Positions 45,333-55,418 of a stretch of DNA of 64,000 bases are shown piece by piece. Made by a program: the position numbers and the translations under genes. The notes below the pieces were generated by a model. It was not told the origin of the DNA. It worked only from the letters and a program-made list of their open reading frames with translations, and did no database searches. This DNA is from Phoenix dactylifera (taxonomy: Eukaryota; Streptophyta; Magnoliopsida; Arecales; Arecaceae): the NCBI RefSeq assembly GCF_009389715.1, contig NC_052400.1, forward strand, positions 3,658,001 through 3,722,000, written 5' to 3'. Numbering within the stretch: the stretch's first letter is position 1; each line of letters begins with the position of its first letter.

Positions 45333-46708
45333 TCATTGCATTTGCCTTGTGGTTTTGGCATTGTCCTCCAAATATATCCGGTGCGTGCAAATTAAGGGGC
45401 TAATCTCCTTCAAATCGGCAATAGACCATCCTAAGGCTCCTTTATGATTCTTTAGAACACCAAGTAATTTTTTTTCTTGGGTATGATCAAGTCCAGACGA
45501 GATAATTACAGAAAAAATGTCCTCGGGTCCAAGAAAGGCATACTTAAGTTCCTTTGGTAAGGGTTTCAATTTGAGCTTGGGTGCTTGCTCATGAGATGGT
45601 ACTATTTTTGCCTCTCGAGGCGACAACCTCTCAAATTCTCCTACTTTCGGTCTCCATCCATTGACCATCTTGATATCCAGACTATCCACAATAGGTGTGA
45701 CTGACAAATCATCATCATCGGTGCCATTAGGACACCAATCAATTAAGCCATCATCGGATGGGTCGTTAATTGCTTCAGCTAACAAATATTCTTCCGTGAT
45801 GGTTTCAACCCAATCGACCTTCTTACTCTCTTCAAGATCATTGGGTTGTTTGCACACATTAAAAATATTCAGTTCTAAGATCATGTTACCAAAAGAAAGC
45901 TTTATGACGCCATTCCTACAATTAATCAAGGCATTAGAAGTTGCAAGGAATGGATGTCCTAAAATGACCAGAATCTGAGATTGTGAGTTCGAAGCTGGAT
46001 GTGTGTCCAATATGATAAAATCGACAGAAAAATAAAACTTGTCTACTTGGACTAATACATCCTCGATAATCCTCCTCAGGATTTTAACAACCTATCAGCT
46101 AGTTGCAAAGTGATGGAGGTTGGCTTCAACTCACCTAAACCAAGTTGCTCATATACAGAATATGGCAACAAATTCACACTCTCCCCTAAATCTAACAATG
46201 CTCGCTCTATCCTAAAGTCGCCTATGATGCATGAGATGGTTGGGCAACCTGGATCTTTATATTTAGAAAGAATGTTGTGCTGCAAAATAGCACTTATGTC
46301 TTCAGTTAAAAATGTCTTCTTCTTAATATTTAATCGGCGCTTGATAGTACACAAGTCCTTCAAAAATTTGGCATATGAGGGTACTTGTTTGATTGCATCA
46401 AGAAGAGGTATGTTGATCTTTACTTGCTTAAAAAGCTCAAGAATTTCAGAATTAGGTTCGAGCTTTTGCAACGGCTTTAACCATTGTGGAAAAGGTGGAG
46501 GAAAAGGACATACAACTTTCTCGGTAAAAGTTGGAACCTCAACTTCTTCTTTGTCCCTTTCATCGGCTTTGAGAACATCAGAATTAGAAGTGACCCGCGG
46601 TCTCAATGGGACGGTCTGATCAATGACTTTCTTATTACTCAAAGTCATGATGCTCTTTGCATGTTCTGTATGCGAACTAGAAGGAGCCATATTGTTACTA
46701 CTGTGCAC
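45333..46708 (-). pseudogene. Gypsy X protease and linker (broken)
   Basis: Athila-type protease LLDLGESVNLLPYSVYEQLG, an altered DLGAS motif, runs into a frame change at about 46076-46060. The next part (HPASNSQSQI...LGHPFLATSNALINC) continues to the RT linker. It ends at a TGA (45333-45335) where relatives would have Arg, a CGA-to-TGA change. The first part begins at 46708 after a break from gag. Confidence 0.85.
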
Positions 46709-47976
46709 TTATGGGTTAGGTTGGGGTTGAGCTGGAAGCTTACCCTTCTTCTGAGTACTTAGGTTGGTAGTCAATATTGACAATTGGTTCCTTATATCTT
46801 CAAAATTTTGAGTATTTTGAGCATTGATATTAGCTTGACTTTGTAGAAAAGATTGTATAGATTGCAAGGTATCATTGATACTTGGCTTCTGAGAGGGTGG
46901 TGATGCAAAAGTAGGATGTGCAGGTGGAGGAGCTGAATGGTGTGACTGTTGAGAATGATCATTTTTCCACTTAAAATTTGGATGATTCTTCCAACCAGGG
47001 TTATAGGTATTCAAGTATGGATTGTTATAAGGCTTTTGGTAGGAGTTTATAACATTTTCTTGATCGTGCAAGACTTCCTTGAATGCCGGTATGGTGGGGC
47101 AATCTGTAGTGGTATGACCAAACATATCGCAGATACCACAACACTCGTTTCTAAGATCTATAGTCTTGATAGGCTCAACCTTCCTAAGCTCAATTTCTTC
47201 TACCTTCCTAGTAAGGGCTGCCATTTTAGCATGAAGATCATCCTCAGTTCTGAGGTTGTAAAGGCCTCCCTGTACAGAGCTAGTAGTCTTAGGCAAAGAC
47301 TTATTGTTTCTATCCTCATTATCCCAAAGTTGGGCAGTCTCGGCAAGGGAATTCAAATACTCTCATGCCTCATCAGGTTGTTTTTCTAAAAAACTACCAT
47401 TGCATATGGTCTCTACAAACTGTTTCAACTGTGGAGATAAACCTTCATAAAAGAAGCTAATAGTTCTCCAAGTTTCGAACCCATAATGAGGGCATGAGAG
47501 AAGAAGGTCTTTAAATCTTTTCCAACATTCATAAAATGTTTCATTGTCTTTTTGTTGAAAATTGTTGATATGTTTTTTCAAAAAGTTGGTCCTTTGTGCG
47601 GGAAAGAACTTCTTCAAAAATTCTCTCAGCATATCTTGCCAAGTTCTTATTGATCTAGGTCACAAGGAGTTTAGCCATGTTTTGGCCTTATCCTTTAGAG
47701 AGAAAGGGAACAACGTTAGCTTGAGGACATCCTCTGTGACGTTAGGGACTCTAAATGTAATGGCCAATTCTTCAAAATCCTTTAAATGAAGATACAGACT
47801 CTCATACTATAACCTGTGAAACTTGGGCAGCAATTGGATTACCCCTAGTTTGATTTCAAAATGTCCTACATTATCAGAAAAAATTATGCATGAAGGCTGA
47901 CTAGTCCTACTCGGTTGTAGGTATTGTCTTAGAGTCATAACATGGGGTTCACGTTCTCGATCGTGGTGACTCCCCG
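46709..47976 (-). pseudogene. Gypsy X gag, main part (broken)
   Basis: Homologous over its length to the Z array gag. The N-terminal portion (PHVMTLRQYLQPSRTSQPSC) lies at 47807-47976. The gag domain is at 47363-47800, and the CCHC knuckle CGICDMFGHTTTDC near 47120. Stops interrupt it at about 47808, at 47652-47668, and at 47363-47365 (TGG to TGA). Unlike the Z array copies, the C-terminus (STQKKGKLPAQPQPNP) leads toward protease, so this copy shows the ancestral gag-pol arrangement. Confidence 0.88.
47969..47976. repeat. hAT target-site duplication (left, ACTCCCCG)
   Basis: Eight bases in gypsy X gag, repeated at 51179-51186. Eight bp is diagnostic for hAT. Confidence 0.95.
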
Positions 47977-50900
47977 TAGAGGTGGGCACTGGGCCGGGCC
48001 GCCCATGGCCCGGCACGGCCCGGCACGGCCCGCTTGCTACAGTAACGGGCCGTGCCTAGCACGGCCCCTTAAAGGGGGCCAGGCTGGGTTACCATTTTCT
48101 GGCCCGCGGGCCGAGCCCGGCACGACCCGCGGGCCAAGCACGGCACGGCCCATAAGGGCCTGGGCCCGGCACGGCCCATAAGGGCCTGAACCGGGCCTAG
48201 GCCGGGCCAGGCACGACCCGTCCCCCTTAAAATAAATGAAAATAATTTTTTTTAATAAATTAATAAATATTGAAAACTAAGAATTTATTAATATAAAGCC
48301 ATCTTAATGGTGGGGGGTTTAGCATAGACCCCTACCAGTTTATTAATTTAAATCAAAATGGTACATGAATGGAGGTTTGGACCTTGGTCTGACCTCCAGA
48401 GGACCAGAATACAATAAGAAAGGAGAAAAAATAGAGATGACTCACTTTAACAATTAAAAAAATAAAAATGTACAATTATAAAAAATTAAGAAATCTTACT
48501 AATCATCAGTGATTCAGTATTCACTATTCAGTAGTATTTGTATCATCATCATCAGAGGATGTTGTATTATGTCCACCTTTATCTTGAAGTCTCGCCTCAG
48601 CATCCAACCAATCTTTGAAGCAAAGAAGCATCTCAACCGTTTCGCCAGTCATCCTACTTCTCTTTTCGTCAAGAACACGCCGACCTGCACTAAAAGCGGA
48701 TTCCGATGCTACTGTGGACATCGGCACAGCTAAAATATCGCGTGCAATTGCAGACATAACAGGATATTGATTTTTAACACTCTTCCACCAAGATAATACA
48801 TCTAGACTCTCTATTTGATTTTCATCATATGCAGACTGAAGATCATTTCGTAAATACAATTCTAGTTCACTACTTAAAGATGAAGAAGATGAAGATGAAC
48901 TTGAAGCATGTGTGTGTTTTCTCTGTGCAATGAATGAAAAAATAGATGACGAACGAGAATTACTAGAAGAAGAAATAGAGCTTTGTACGGAGAATCTAGA
49001 TCCACGAATTTTTTCATCATATATAGCATAAATATCATAAAAAAGTTGTTTTACCTCAATTTTAGCAGGTTCAGGATCTTGAATCATATTTTCACAGTAT
49101 GCATCAAGTAAAATTAGCACGCCATTCAATTTAACTCTTGGATCAAATACAACAGCTAAGTTATGCATAGAACATATCTTGTCCCAATACTCATTCCATT
49201 TAGATTCCATTTGTTCAATAATAGGCATTAAAATATCATCATATCTATGTTCTTCAAATTTTTGACTAATTATATATGCTTGTTGTAAAAATGAACATGA
49301 AGTTGGATAATAAATACCAAAAAGAACATTAGTAGCATTATAAAAACCAAGCAAAAAATCTTCCAAAATTTTTCCTTTATTTCAATCAGTTTCAGTCAAT
49401 GTAAAGCCTAATCCACGATCATTAATATATGCACTTAATAAGTTTTTATATGGGTATGCATCATGTATCATGCTATATGTTGAGTTCCAACGAGTAATTA
49501 CATCAAGTTTAAATTTTTTAAAACGTTTACCATGATTTATACATAGTTCCTTAAATTCTTAAAGTCTTGATTTTGAAGCATGAATAAAAGAAACTGCATT
49601 TCTAATTTTTGAAATCACATCTTGAATCATGCCCATGCCAGCTTGAACAGAAAGATTTAAGATATGACATGCACATCTAATATGCAATAAATTTTCATTT
49701 AACATGGGATGCAATGAGTCCTTTAATAATGTAACAGCAGAATTATTATTAGATGCATTATCAAAAGTAATAGACATAATTTTATCATTAATATTATATG
49801 AACATACAGTTTGATAAATGGCATTTGAAATTTGTTGCCCAGAATGTGGAAAATCAAAAGCACGAAAAGCAAGAATACGTTTATTTAATTGCCAATCATT
49901 ATCAATATAATGAGCAGTAATGACAATAAAACAATTACTACCTACAGATGCTGACCAAATATCAGAAGTTAATAAAATTTTTACATTTAAAGTAGAGAGT
50001 GTTTCAATTAAAGTTTGTCTCATTGCTAAAAAGTTAGTCATAGCTACTCTTCTAAATGTACGCCTACTAGATCTTTTGTAAGCAGGTTGTAAGTTTAATT
50101 GAACATATTCTTCAAAATTAAAAGATTCACATAAACTAAAAGATAATTCATCCTTAACTATCCATTTTACAAGTGCTTTTCTTTGATTTTCATGATTATA
50201 TGCAAAATTACCTACAAGTGATCCCCCTTGTATATTAAGGGTACTTTGAGCATGAGAATCATGCATCCTATGACTCTCTTGATGTCTTTTTAAATGGCCT
50301 GTTCCTCCACTACTACTACAACTATAAAGTTTGGCACATTTTTTACATTTTGCTTTCCAGACTCCATCAACCATAATTCTATCAAATTCATTCCATACAG
50401 CACTAGTCCTCTTACGAGAAGAGGTTTGATCTTCACTCGGTTCACTAGTTCTAGAGAAACTAGGAATATGGGGTTGGGGATTAGTTTCTTCTCCCTCAGA
50501 AACAGGAGGAATGCCAAAATGACTTTCCTCAAAAGATGACATATCTAAATTGATGAATGCAAAAAATAAAAACTAATCACAAGGAGGAATTGAGTAGAGG
50601 GTCAGAGGGCAGAGGTAGAGCTGAGATTCTGAGCTTCCTCTTGTGCTCTCAACAGGAGTGACCTTCTCTTCTCAACAGGAACCTCCTCTTGTGTAGCACT
50701 TAAACACTTGCTAAATGCAAACTAAAAATTAAATTGCTAGAAGAACACTTTAGAAGAGAGAAATAGTAGTAGTAGAGAAGAAAAGAATAGTTGGTTTGGT
50801 GTGGTGAGAATGAGGGAGGAAAGGGGTATTTATAGGACTCCAAAAATTTTTTTTTTCCAAAATACCCTTCAAATTAGCCGTTTTTGGACTGTTGGGAGGG

Positions 50901-51178
50901 GTATTTTGGAAAAAAACCAAAAATAGCCGTTGGAAACGGCTATTTTCTTCCCCCCCGCCAGACGGACCGTGCCAGGCACGGCCCCTAACGGGTCCAAATG
51001 GGCCATGCCAGGCACGACCCGTAACGGGCAGAATTTTTCTGCCAGACCCGCCAATCCACGGGCCTAGGGCCGGGCCGGGCTTGTGTTTTTGGCTGAGCGG
51101 GCCGGGCCAGGCACGGCCCGTTTAGTTCGTGGCCTAGTGGGCCTGGGCCGGCCCGGTACGGCCCGATGCCCATGACTA
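47977..51178 (-). mobile_element. hAT DNA transposon inserted in gypsy X gag
   Basis: A 3202-bp element with a perfect 8-bp target duplication. The short imperfect terminal inverted repeats start TAGAGGTGGGCA (left) and TAGTCATGGGCA (right, reverse complement). Both subterminal regions (47990-48225 and 50960-51165) are rich in GGCCCGGCACGGCCC-type repeats, likely transposase-binding or structural. The transposase is on the minus strand. ORFs across the GC-rich ends (for example 47942-48181) are simple-repeat noise. Confidence 0.95.
48524..50542 (-). pseudogene. hAT transposase (two in-frame stops)
   Basis: A 673-codon frame from ATG at 50542 to a stop at 48524, interrupted only by TAA at 49559-49561 and TGA at 49382-49384. 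The frame stays the same throughout. The N-terminus has a BED-type zinc finger (VWNEFDRIMVDGVWKAKCKKC...HLKRHQESH, residues ~48-90). The middle carries an RNase-H-like transposase domain (IWSASVGSNCFIVITAHYID, ITFDNASNNNS). The C-terminus has the hAT dimerisation domain (ELELYLRND..., LSWWKSVKNQYPVMSAIARDILAVPMSTVASESAFSAG in two stretches). Two nonsense changes make a single functional protein unlikely, although decay is mild. Related to Ac-like plant hATs by domain layout; subfamily not assigned. Confidence 0.93.
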
Positions 51179-51186
51179 ACTCCCCG
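51179..51186. repeat. hAT target-site duplication (right, ACTCCCCG)
   Basis: Perfect partner of 47969-47976. Confidence 0.95.
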
Positions 51187-51316
51187 CATCTTCATTTAAA
51201 TCAGCCATCTCACAAGGTGTGAGATACTGCGAATGAATTTCAGGGATGTGTCCTAAGGGATGATCAAAAGTTGTACGACTTAATCGACCGGTGTCGTCCC
51301 TATTCCACTTTAGCAT
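51179..51316 (-). pseudogene. Gypsy X gag N-terminus (separated by hAT)
   Basis: ATG at 51314-51316. The frame reads M-L-K-W-N-R-D-D-T-G-R-L-S, matching the conserved array gag start, for about 43 codons up to the hAT insertion site. It continues at 47976 on the other side. Confidence 0.85.
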
Positions 51317-52421
51317 GCAAAATATTTCTCTTTCCTTTTTTTAAAAAAAAATATAAGTACTACCTAAAGATATCTAAAACGACACCCTAATACAGTAAAA
51401 CAAAAATCTATTCACAATCAAGCATGCATCAAAATATTACACTTTAATTCCTAATATTTTTTCTTAAATTTCTAGACAGCTCCTAACTGGTTTGAAGAGG
51501 ACACCTAAGCCTCCAATCCAGTCCAGTAACCTAGTCGACCATGTAAGCTCACAGGTAAGTGGAGGGATCACGATACATTTAGCAAAGGTCCCACTTAAAA
51601 CCACTTTCCTCGAACAGAGACTGTCTTCCTTAGAGGGACAAAGCTTGCCTAGACATCGATTGGGCCATAGAGCGAAATTGGTGCAACTTTCGATGGTCTT
51701 CGTCCTATTGAGCTCGAATGTCCTTAGGGGCCAACGTCTAGTTGATTTAAGTTAAGCTTAGGATATGCACTGGGGTGATTTTTGGGCTAAGGACGAGTGA
51801 TGAAATTCCGACCTTATCTTTTTTAATGGGTTCAGCCCTTAAAATATTTATGCTGATGCCTTATACTATATGCAACAATCGAAATTTTTTTTTAATGTTT
51901 TATGACATGACATTAAATTATATTGAATAGTTGATCAAGCAAATTATTTATTTCTTTTTTTATTTTTATTAGTTTAAATTTGAAATTTGAATTCTAAAAT
52001 TTGAAATTTTGAGTTCTTCCCTCTTTTTTTTTTTTTGATTGATCACCCTTGATCTTTTGTTGAAGTTTTTTTTTATCAATTTTCAATTAGCAACAAGGGT
52101 TAATAAGATATGATAATAATAAAATTCTGATTCTAAAAAAAAAAATTAAATATAGAAAATTTAAAATAGAAAGCAGCAAGGTTTCATATTAATCTAATGG
52201 TCTTAAAAGTCTCAGAATGTCAATCAGACCGTTCAGATTATTGAAAAATGCGTCTTACACCAGCCGACCAAATTTGAGTCCAATCAGACAGCAAATTTCT
52301 CTGATATCAAAGTTTGATGCAGACTGTGCAGGGAATAAAAATAGTAGTAAAAATTTAATTTTTTTTTTCGAAAGAAAAAGACTAACTACTGAGGTACTAA
52401 TTAAATCTAAAATTATACTAA
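51317..52421 (-). other. Gypsy X leader
   Basis: Non-coding leader, homologous along its length to the Z array leaders (for example the GCTCGAATGTCCTTAGGGGCC block near 51711). No gene is recognised. Confidence 0.75.
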
Positions 52422-52489
52422 TAGTATAGTGGTGAGTATTCCCGCCTGTCATGCGGGCGACCCGGATTTGATCCCCAGCAACGGCGCCA
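52422..52489 (+). other. 68-nt Asp-tRNA copy fused to the gypsy X primer-binding site
   Basis: Plus-strand sequence from TAGTATAGTGGTGAG to ACGGCGCCA matches plant tRNA-Asp(GUC) from about nucleotide 8 to the terminal CCA. It includes the anticodon arm CCCGC-CTGTCAT-GCGGG with GTC. The last 18 nt are the minus-strand primer site of the element. The first seven acceptor bases are absent (ATACTAA precedes it), the T arm has CpG-decay changes (GGATTTGATC, CCCCAG), and a CCA is encoded. It is therefore not a working tRNA gene but a tRNA-derived extension of the primer site. The Z array copies have only the usual ~18 nt. Confidence 0.9.
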
Positions 52490-52495
52490 AAAACT

Positions 52496-53388
52496 TGTTG
52501 CGTCTGAAAAATGCTCTCCCAAGTGCAGGAGAGTCGCACAAGTAGTATAACTCGGAAGTCCGAGGTCGATTCCTCAGGGAACGATCAGCGTAATTTTTAA
52601 ATGTAATTTTCAATTGATTTTCATAAATTAAAAGTAGAGAATAATAGGTAAATAAATAAAGTTTAATAAAATAGAGATGGTTAGGGATCCAGAATTCCCT
52701 TTGATAATATTGCATTCAAGAAATAAATTCTTCGGTTTTTGATTAAAGATGTAAAAGTAAAATAGATCAAAATATGAGATATATTTTTTTGGATATATGA
52801 ACTTTATTTCTAAACATTCATCGTACCTATTACATCAACGACAAATCAAATACTAAAGCAGTCCATGTGTCAATAAACATAAAATATTAAAGAACTATCT
52901 ACAAAATAGTTATGCAAGATCCTATAACACATCAAAAATATAAATCAATAAGAGCAAAGGTTCAGAATTTACTTCAAAGAAAGCAATACATCAAAGGTTC
53001 CTCCATCATCCTTCACCTAAGAAATTAGCCTCCCATTACAAGCGTCAACATCTCTCTTTTTTACTCTTTTTTTTTCTTCTTTTCAGAAACAGGGCATCCC
53101 CTGTTTCTCTCTTCTTTTCTTTTCTTTTTTCAATGGCTCTCGCTCCTCCCCCCCAGATCAGAGATCCCCCCCCTCATATATATCGCCCCAGCCTTCCAGC
53201 CAGCGATGGATATCCGGAGAAGAGAATGGGTGCGGACTCTGGATGCATCGCCGAGGATCATGTGCGGGAGGATGAGAACGCGGGCGAGACGGCTACATCG
53301 TGATCTTCTTCAAATGGCCACACGGGATGAGACGGGAAGAAAGCTGGACATGCTGATAATTTCTTTCTTTATTTTGAATTCCAATGCA
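52496..53388 (-). repeat. Gypsy X 5' LTR, truncated
   Basis: Starts TGTTGCGTC at 52496, six bases from the primer site. It follows the 3' LTR (31243 onward) to GAATTCCAATGCA at about 53388, then stops. The outer ~270 bp with the TGATGAGAGC end are lost. The hairpin is at 53086-53107. Confidence 0.87.
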
Positions 53389-53420
53389 TCGTGATCTTCT
53401 TCAAATAGCCGCATGGGATG
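53387..53420. repeat. 34-bp filler copy at the gypsy X/copia A junction
   Basis: CATCGTGATCTTCTTCAAAT... at 53387-53420 is a second, slightly altered copy of LTR bases 53296-53329. It sits between the truncated LTR and the resumed copia A frame, which lacks about 13-17 codons compared with relatives. Confidence 0.8.
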
Positions 53421-53880
53421 GATAGAATTTCATATACTTCGGCAGTGGGATCTATAATGTATGCCATGATATGCACTAGATCAGACGTAGCATATTCACT
53501 AGGGGTAGCGAGTAGATACCAGTCTGATCCAGGTAGCATCTGCTGGAAGGTTGTAAAAACCATCCTTAAGTATTTGAGAAATACTAAGGACCAGTGGCTT
53601 GTTTACTGTGATACTAACTTGAAACTAATAGGATACACTGATTCTAGTTTTCAGTCAGATCGAGATGATAGAAAGAGCGTGTCGGGTTATATATTTATCC
53701 TGAAAGGTGGTGCTGTCTGCTGGAAAAGTTCCAAGCAGCATACTGTGGCTGACTCAATGTGCGAGGCAGAGTACCTCGAAGAAAAATCTAGCTGACCCAT
53801 TTACTAAAGTTCTCGGCATCAAAGAGTTCAATGATCATAAGTGGAAGATGGGTATACGATACTGTACCGATTGGCTTTAG
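53421..53880 (+). pseudogene. Copia A RNase H and C-terminus (broken)
   Basis: Resumes copia A at RISYTSAVGSIMYAMICTRS. RNase H segments follow: IGYTDSSFQSDRDDRKSVSGY, VCWKSSKQHTVADSMCEAEYL. A deletion of roughly 60 residues comes next, then the C-terminal LADPFTKVL... ending CTDWL and a stop at 53878-53880 in another frame. It gives the order and orientation that tie the three copia A pieces together. Confidence 0.9.
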
Positions 53881-53881
53881 T

Positions 53882-53893
53882 CCAAGTAGGAGT
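53882..53893 (+). promoter_or_regulatory. Copia A polypurine tract
   Basis: CCAAGTAGGAGT right before TGTTGGGATTTG. It sits in the same place and has nearly the same form as the tract of copia B. Confidence 0.8.
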
Positions 53894-54540
53894 TGTTGGG
53901 ATTTGTGTCCTAAAAGTCAATCGTCAACCTGTTGATGATTGAATTGTATATGAATTAATGAATTAATAAAAGATTATTTGGCATTATTTATCACATATAT
54001 TTTGTACATCTTCTTGAACTCTTGTAATGTGATGAAGTCCTTAGGACTCTTTAAAAGATAAAGGAGGATTTGTCTATGAGTATAGTAGTTTAAACATTTA
54101 TGCCTAAAACAAGTTTTCTAATCCTAATAGTCAAGTAATCCGATTGGAATGATCATCAGGCCGTCTGGTCATAGGAGAAAGAAGGGGTCATAGCACTCTT
54201 TTCCCATTCAGTGGGATCTCTTATGGCGTGTAGGGGTGCCACTATGATTCGATCCTTGAAGATGAACCACAAAAAGAAGATTAGAAGTAGTTTTAATCTT
54301 TGTAATTAAACATAAAATCTTAGATATGTTTAGAGTAGATCAGAAAGAGATTTATGATTGATTTAATTACTATTTTTACATGATTAATTAGATCTGAAAA
54401 AATAGAATGCATGTGATGTATATTCATGTTAGTATATGTGATATAGAGAATATGAATAAATCTGAAATCATACAATTGATTAGATTAGATCTAAATGAAA
54501 TTTATGACTATTTATTTTCTGATTTTAAATAAATCTTTCT
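53894..54540 (+). repeat. Copia A 3' LTR (right end uncertain)
   Basis: Starts TGTTGGGATTTGTGTCC. The following ~650 bp are AT-rich and non-coding. No matching 5' LTR is in the window, so the end is a guess and the LTR may be truncated by the MULE-related sequence to its right. Confidence 0.6.
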
Positions 54541-54959
54541 AATATGTTCACGGTGCTTCATGAGTTATGTATATGTTGATTTTGCTTCTTTTGCATGCCT
54601 TTCGATTGCTATTGCACATGATTATTGCATTAGGGGAGTTGCAAGTTATTGGATTAGTGGGTCCTATGGGCACTACGGGCACTGTGGCCTCATATAATAT
54701 TGAATTAGTGCTTTCTCTAAATTTAGATAAACAATTATTTATTCCATTCCTTGGTAGTTGTTTATCCCATTCCTTGGCTTAGACAGACAATATGCACTGT
54801 GAACGTATTGTTTGTTTTGGCTTCATGCATCTATTATTCTTCACGTGATGACATTTCTTTATGTGATTCCTTTTTTCTTGTAGAGCACAGAAGAGGCCTG
54901 AAGAGGGGAAAGCAGCCTCAAATATGTATTTGCCTATATATACTAGGAATTTGGTGTAC
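54541..54959. other. Unassigned AT-rich sequence
   Basis: Between the presumed copia A LTR and the MULE remnant. A near-duplicate phrase (TTATTCCATTCCTTGG / TTATCCCATTCCTTGG) occurs at ~54738 and ~54762. It may be the decayed upstream part of the MULE gene; I could not align it to any domain. Confidence 0.4.
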
Positions 54960-55418
54960 CAAATGAGTTGTTTCAATAGGACTTTTTGTGCTGACTTAAA
55001 CAATTGGCCTTGTGGCTGCTACAAGTGGGTAACTCAGAGAAATTCTTTGTAAGCATGCAACGGCTGCAATATATGCTTCAAAGTAGCATCCTAAGATGTA
55101 CATTAGCCATTACTATTGGAAGGAGACTTATATAAAGGCTTATGAGCCTATCATATATCCTGTTCTTAGTGAGGAAAAGTGGGTGCAAAAAAAATTTTGA
55201 ACCTTTCGATTCTCCTAAAAATAAAGAAGCAACCTTGGAGGAAGAGAGGTCCTGAGGAGCCTAAAAAACAAGCTAGAGTGAGCAAGGTATCATTCTGTAA
55301 GGTGCTCAAACTGCATGCAATCTAGGCATCATTACAAGACCTGTAAAAAGTCAAGAAGATCTGACCTAAAGTTCGAAAGAACAAGAAAAGAAAAGATAAG
55401 GATACAGATGTATGTTAG
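54960..55418 (+). pseudogene. MULE transposase C-terminal remnant
   Basis: A SWIM-type zinc finger (GCYKW...CKHATAAIYAS, Cys-x-Cys...Cys-x-His; near 55010-55080) is followed by HPKMYISHYYWKETYIKAYEPI and, after a frame change near 55195, a basic KKQARVSKV segment. A CCHC knuckle CSNCMQSRHHYKTC (near 55302-55345) comes last. This order is that of plant Mutator-like transposase ends. There is a TAG inside the SWIM region and at least one frameshift. Typical plant GT/AG-like tail exons may follow at 55515-55580 and 55655-55760. The catalytic DDE domain is not recognised upstream, so only the 3' part survives. Confidence 0.75.

Larger units (their letters stand above)
31243..53388 (-). mobile_element. 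Gypsy X: Athila-like element, itself hit by two insertions
   Basis: Minus-strand element with 3' LTR 31243-32409 and truncated 5' LTR 52496-53388. Internal parts are a purine tract, a 3' non-coding region, an Athila-like gag-pol (42753-47976 plus 51179-51316), a long leader and an Asp-tRNA primer site. Without element Y (33439-42286) and the hAT element (47977-51178) it is about 10 kb. The DLG-type protease motif and the RT/integrase sequence fit Athila. No env-like ORF is seen. The target duplication cannot be checked because the right end is deleted. Confidence 0.87.
18041..54540 (+). mobile_element. Copia A: old Ty1/copia element split by nested insertions
   Basis: Three plus-strand pieces, 18041-19969, 30118-31242 and 53421-53880, form one copia pol order: gag, protease and integrase, then RT, then RNase H and C-terminus. 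Copia B sits between pieces 1 and 2 with a precise ATTAC duplication. Gypsy X sits between pieces 2 and 3, with a small deletion at its right edge. The 3' LTR begins at 53894 after a purine tract. The 5' LTR and the gag N-terminus are absent where W abuts. The right limit is approximate because I could not identify the 3' LTR end. Confidence 0.85.

Noticed and set aside
52422..52489. A functional tRNA-Asp gene
   Set aside because: The first seven acceptor bases are missing, the acceptor stem cannot pair, the T arm is mutated, CCA is encoded, and it sits exactly at the element's primer site.
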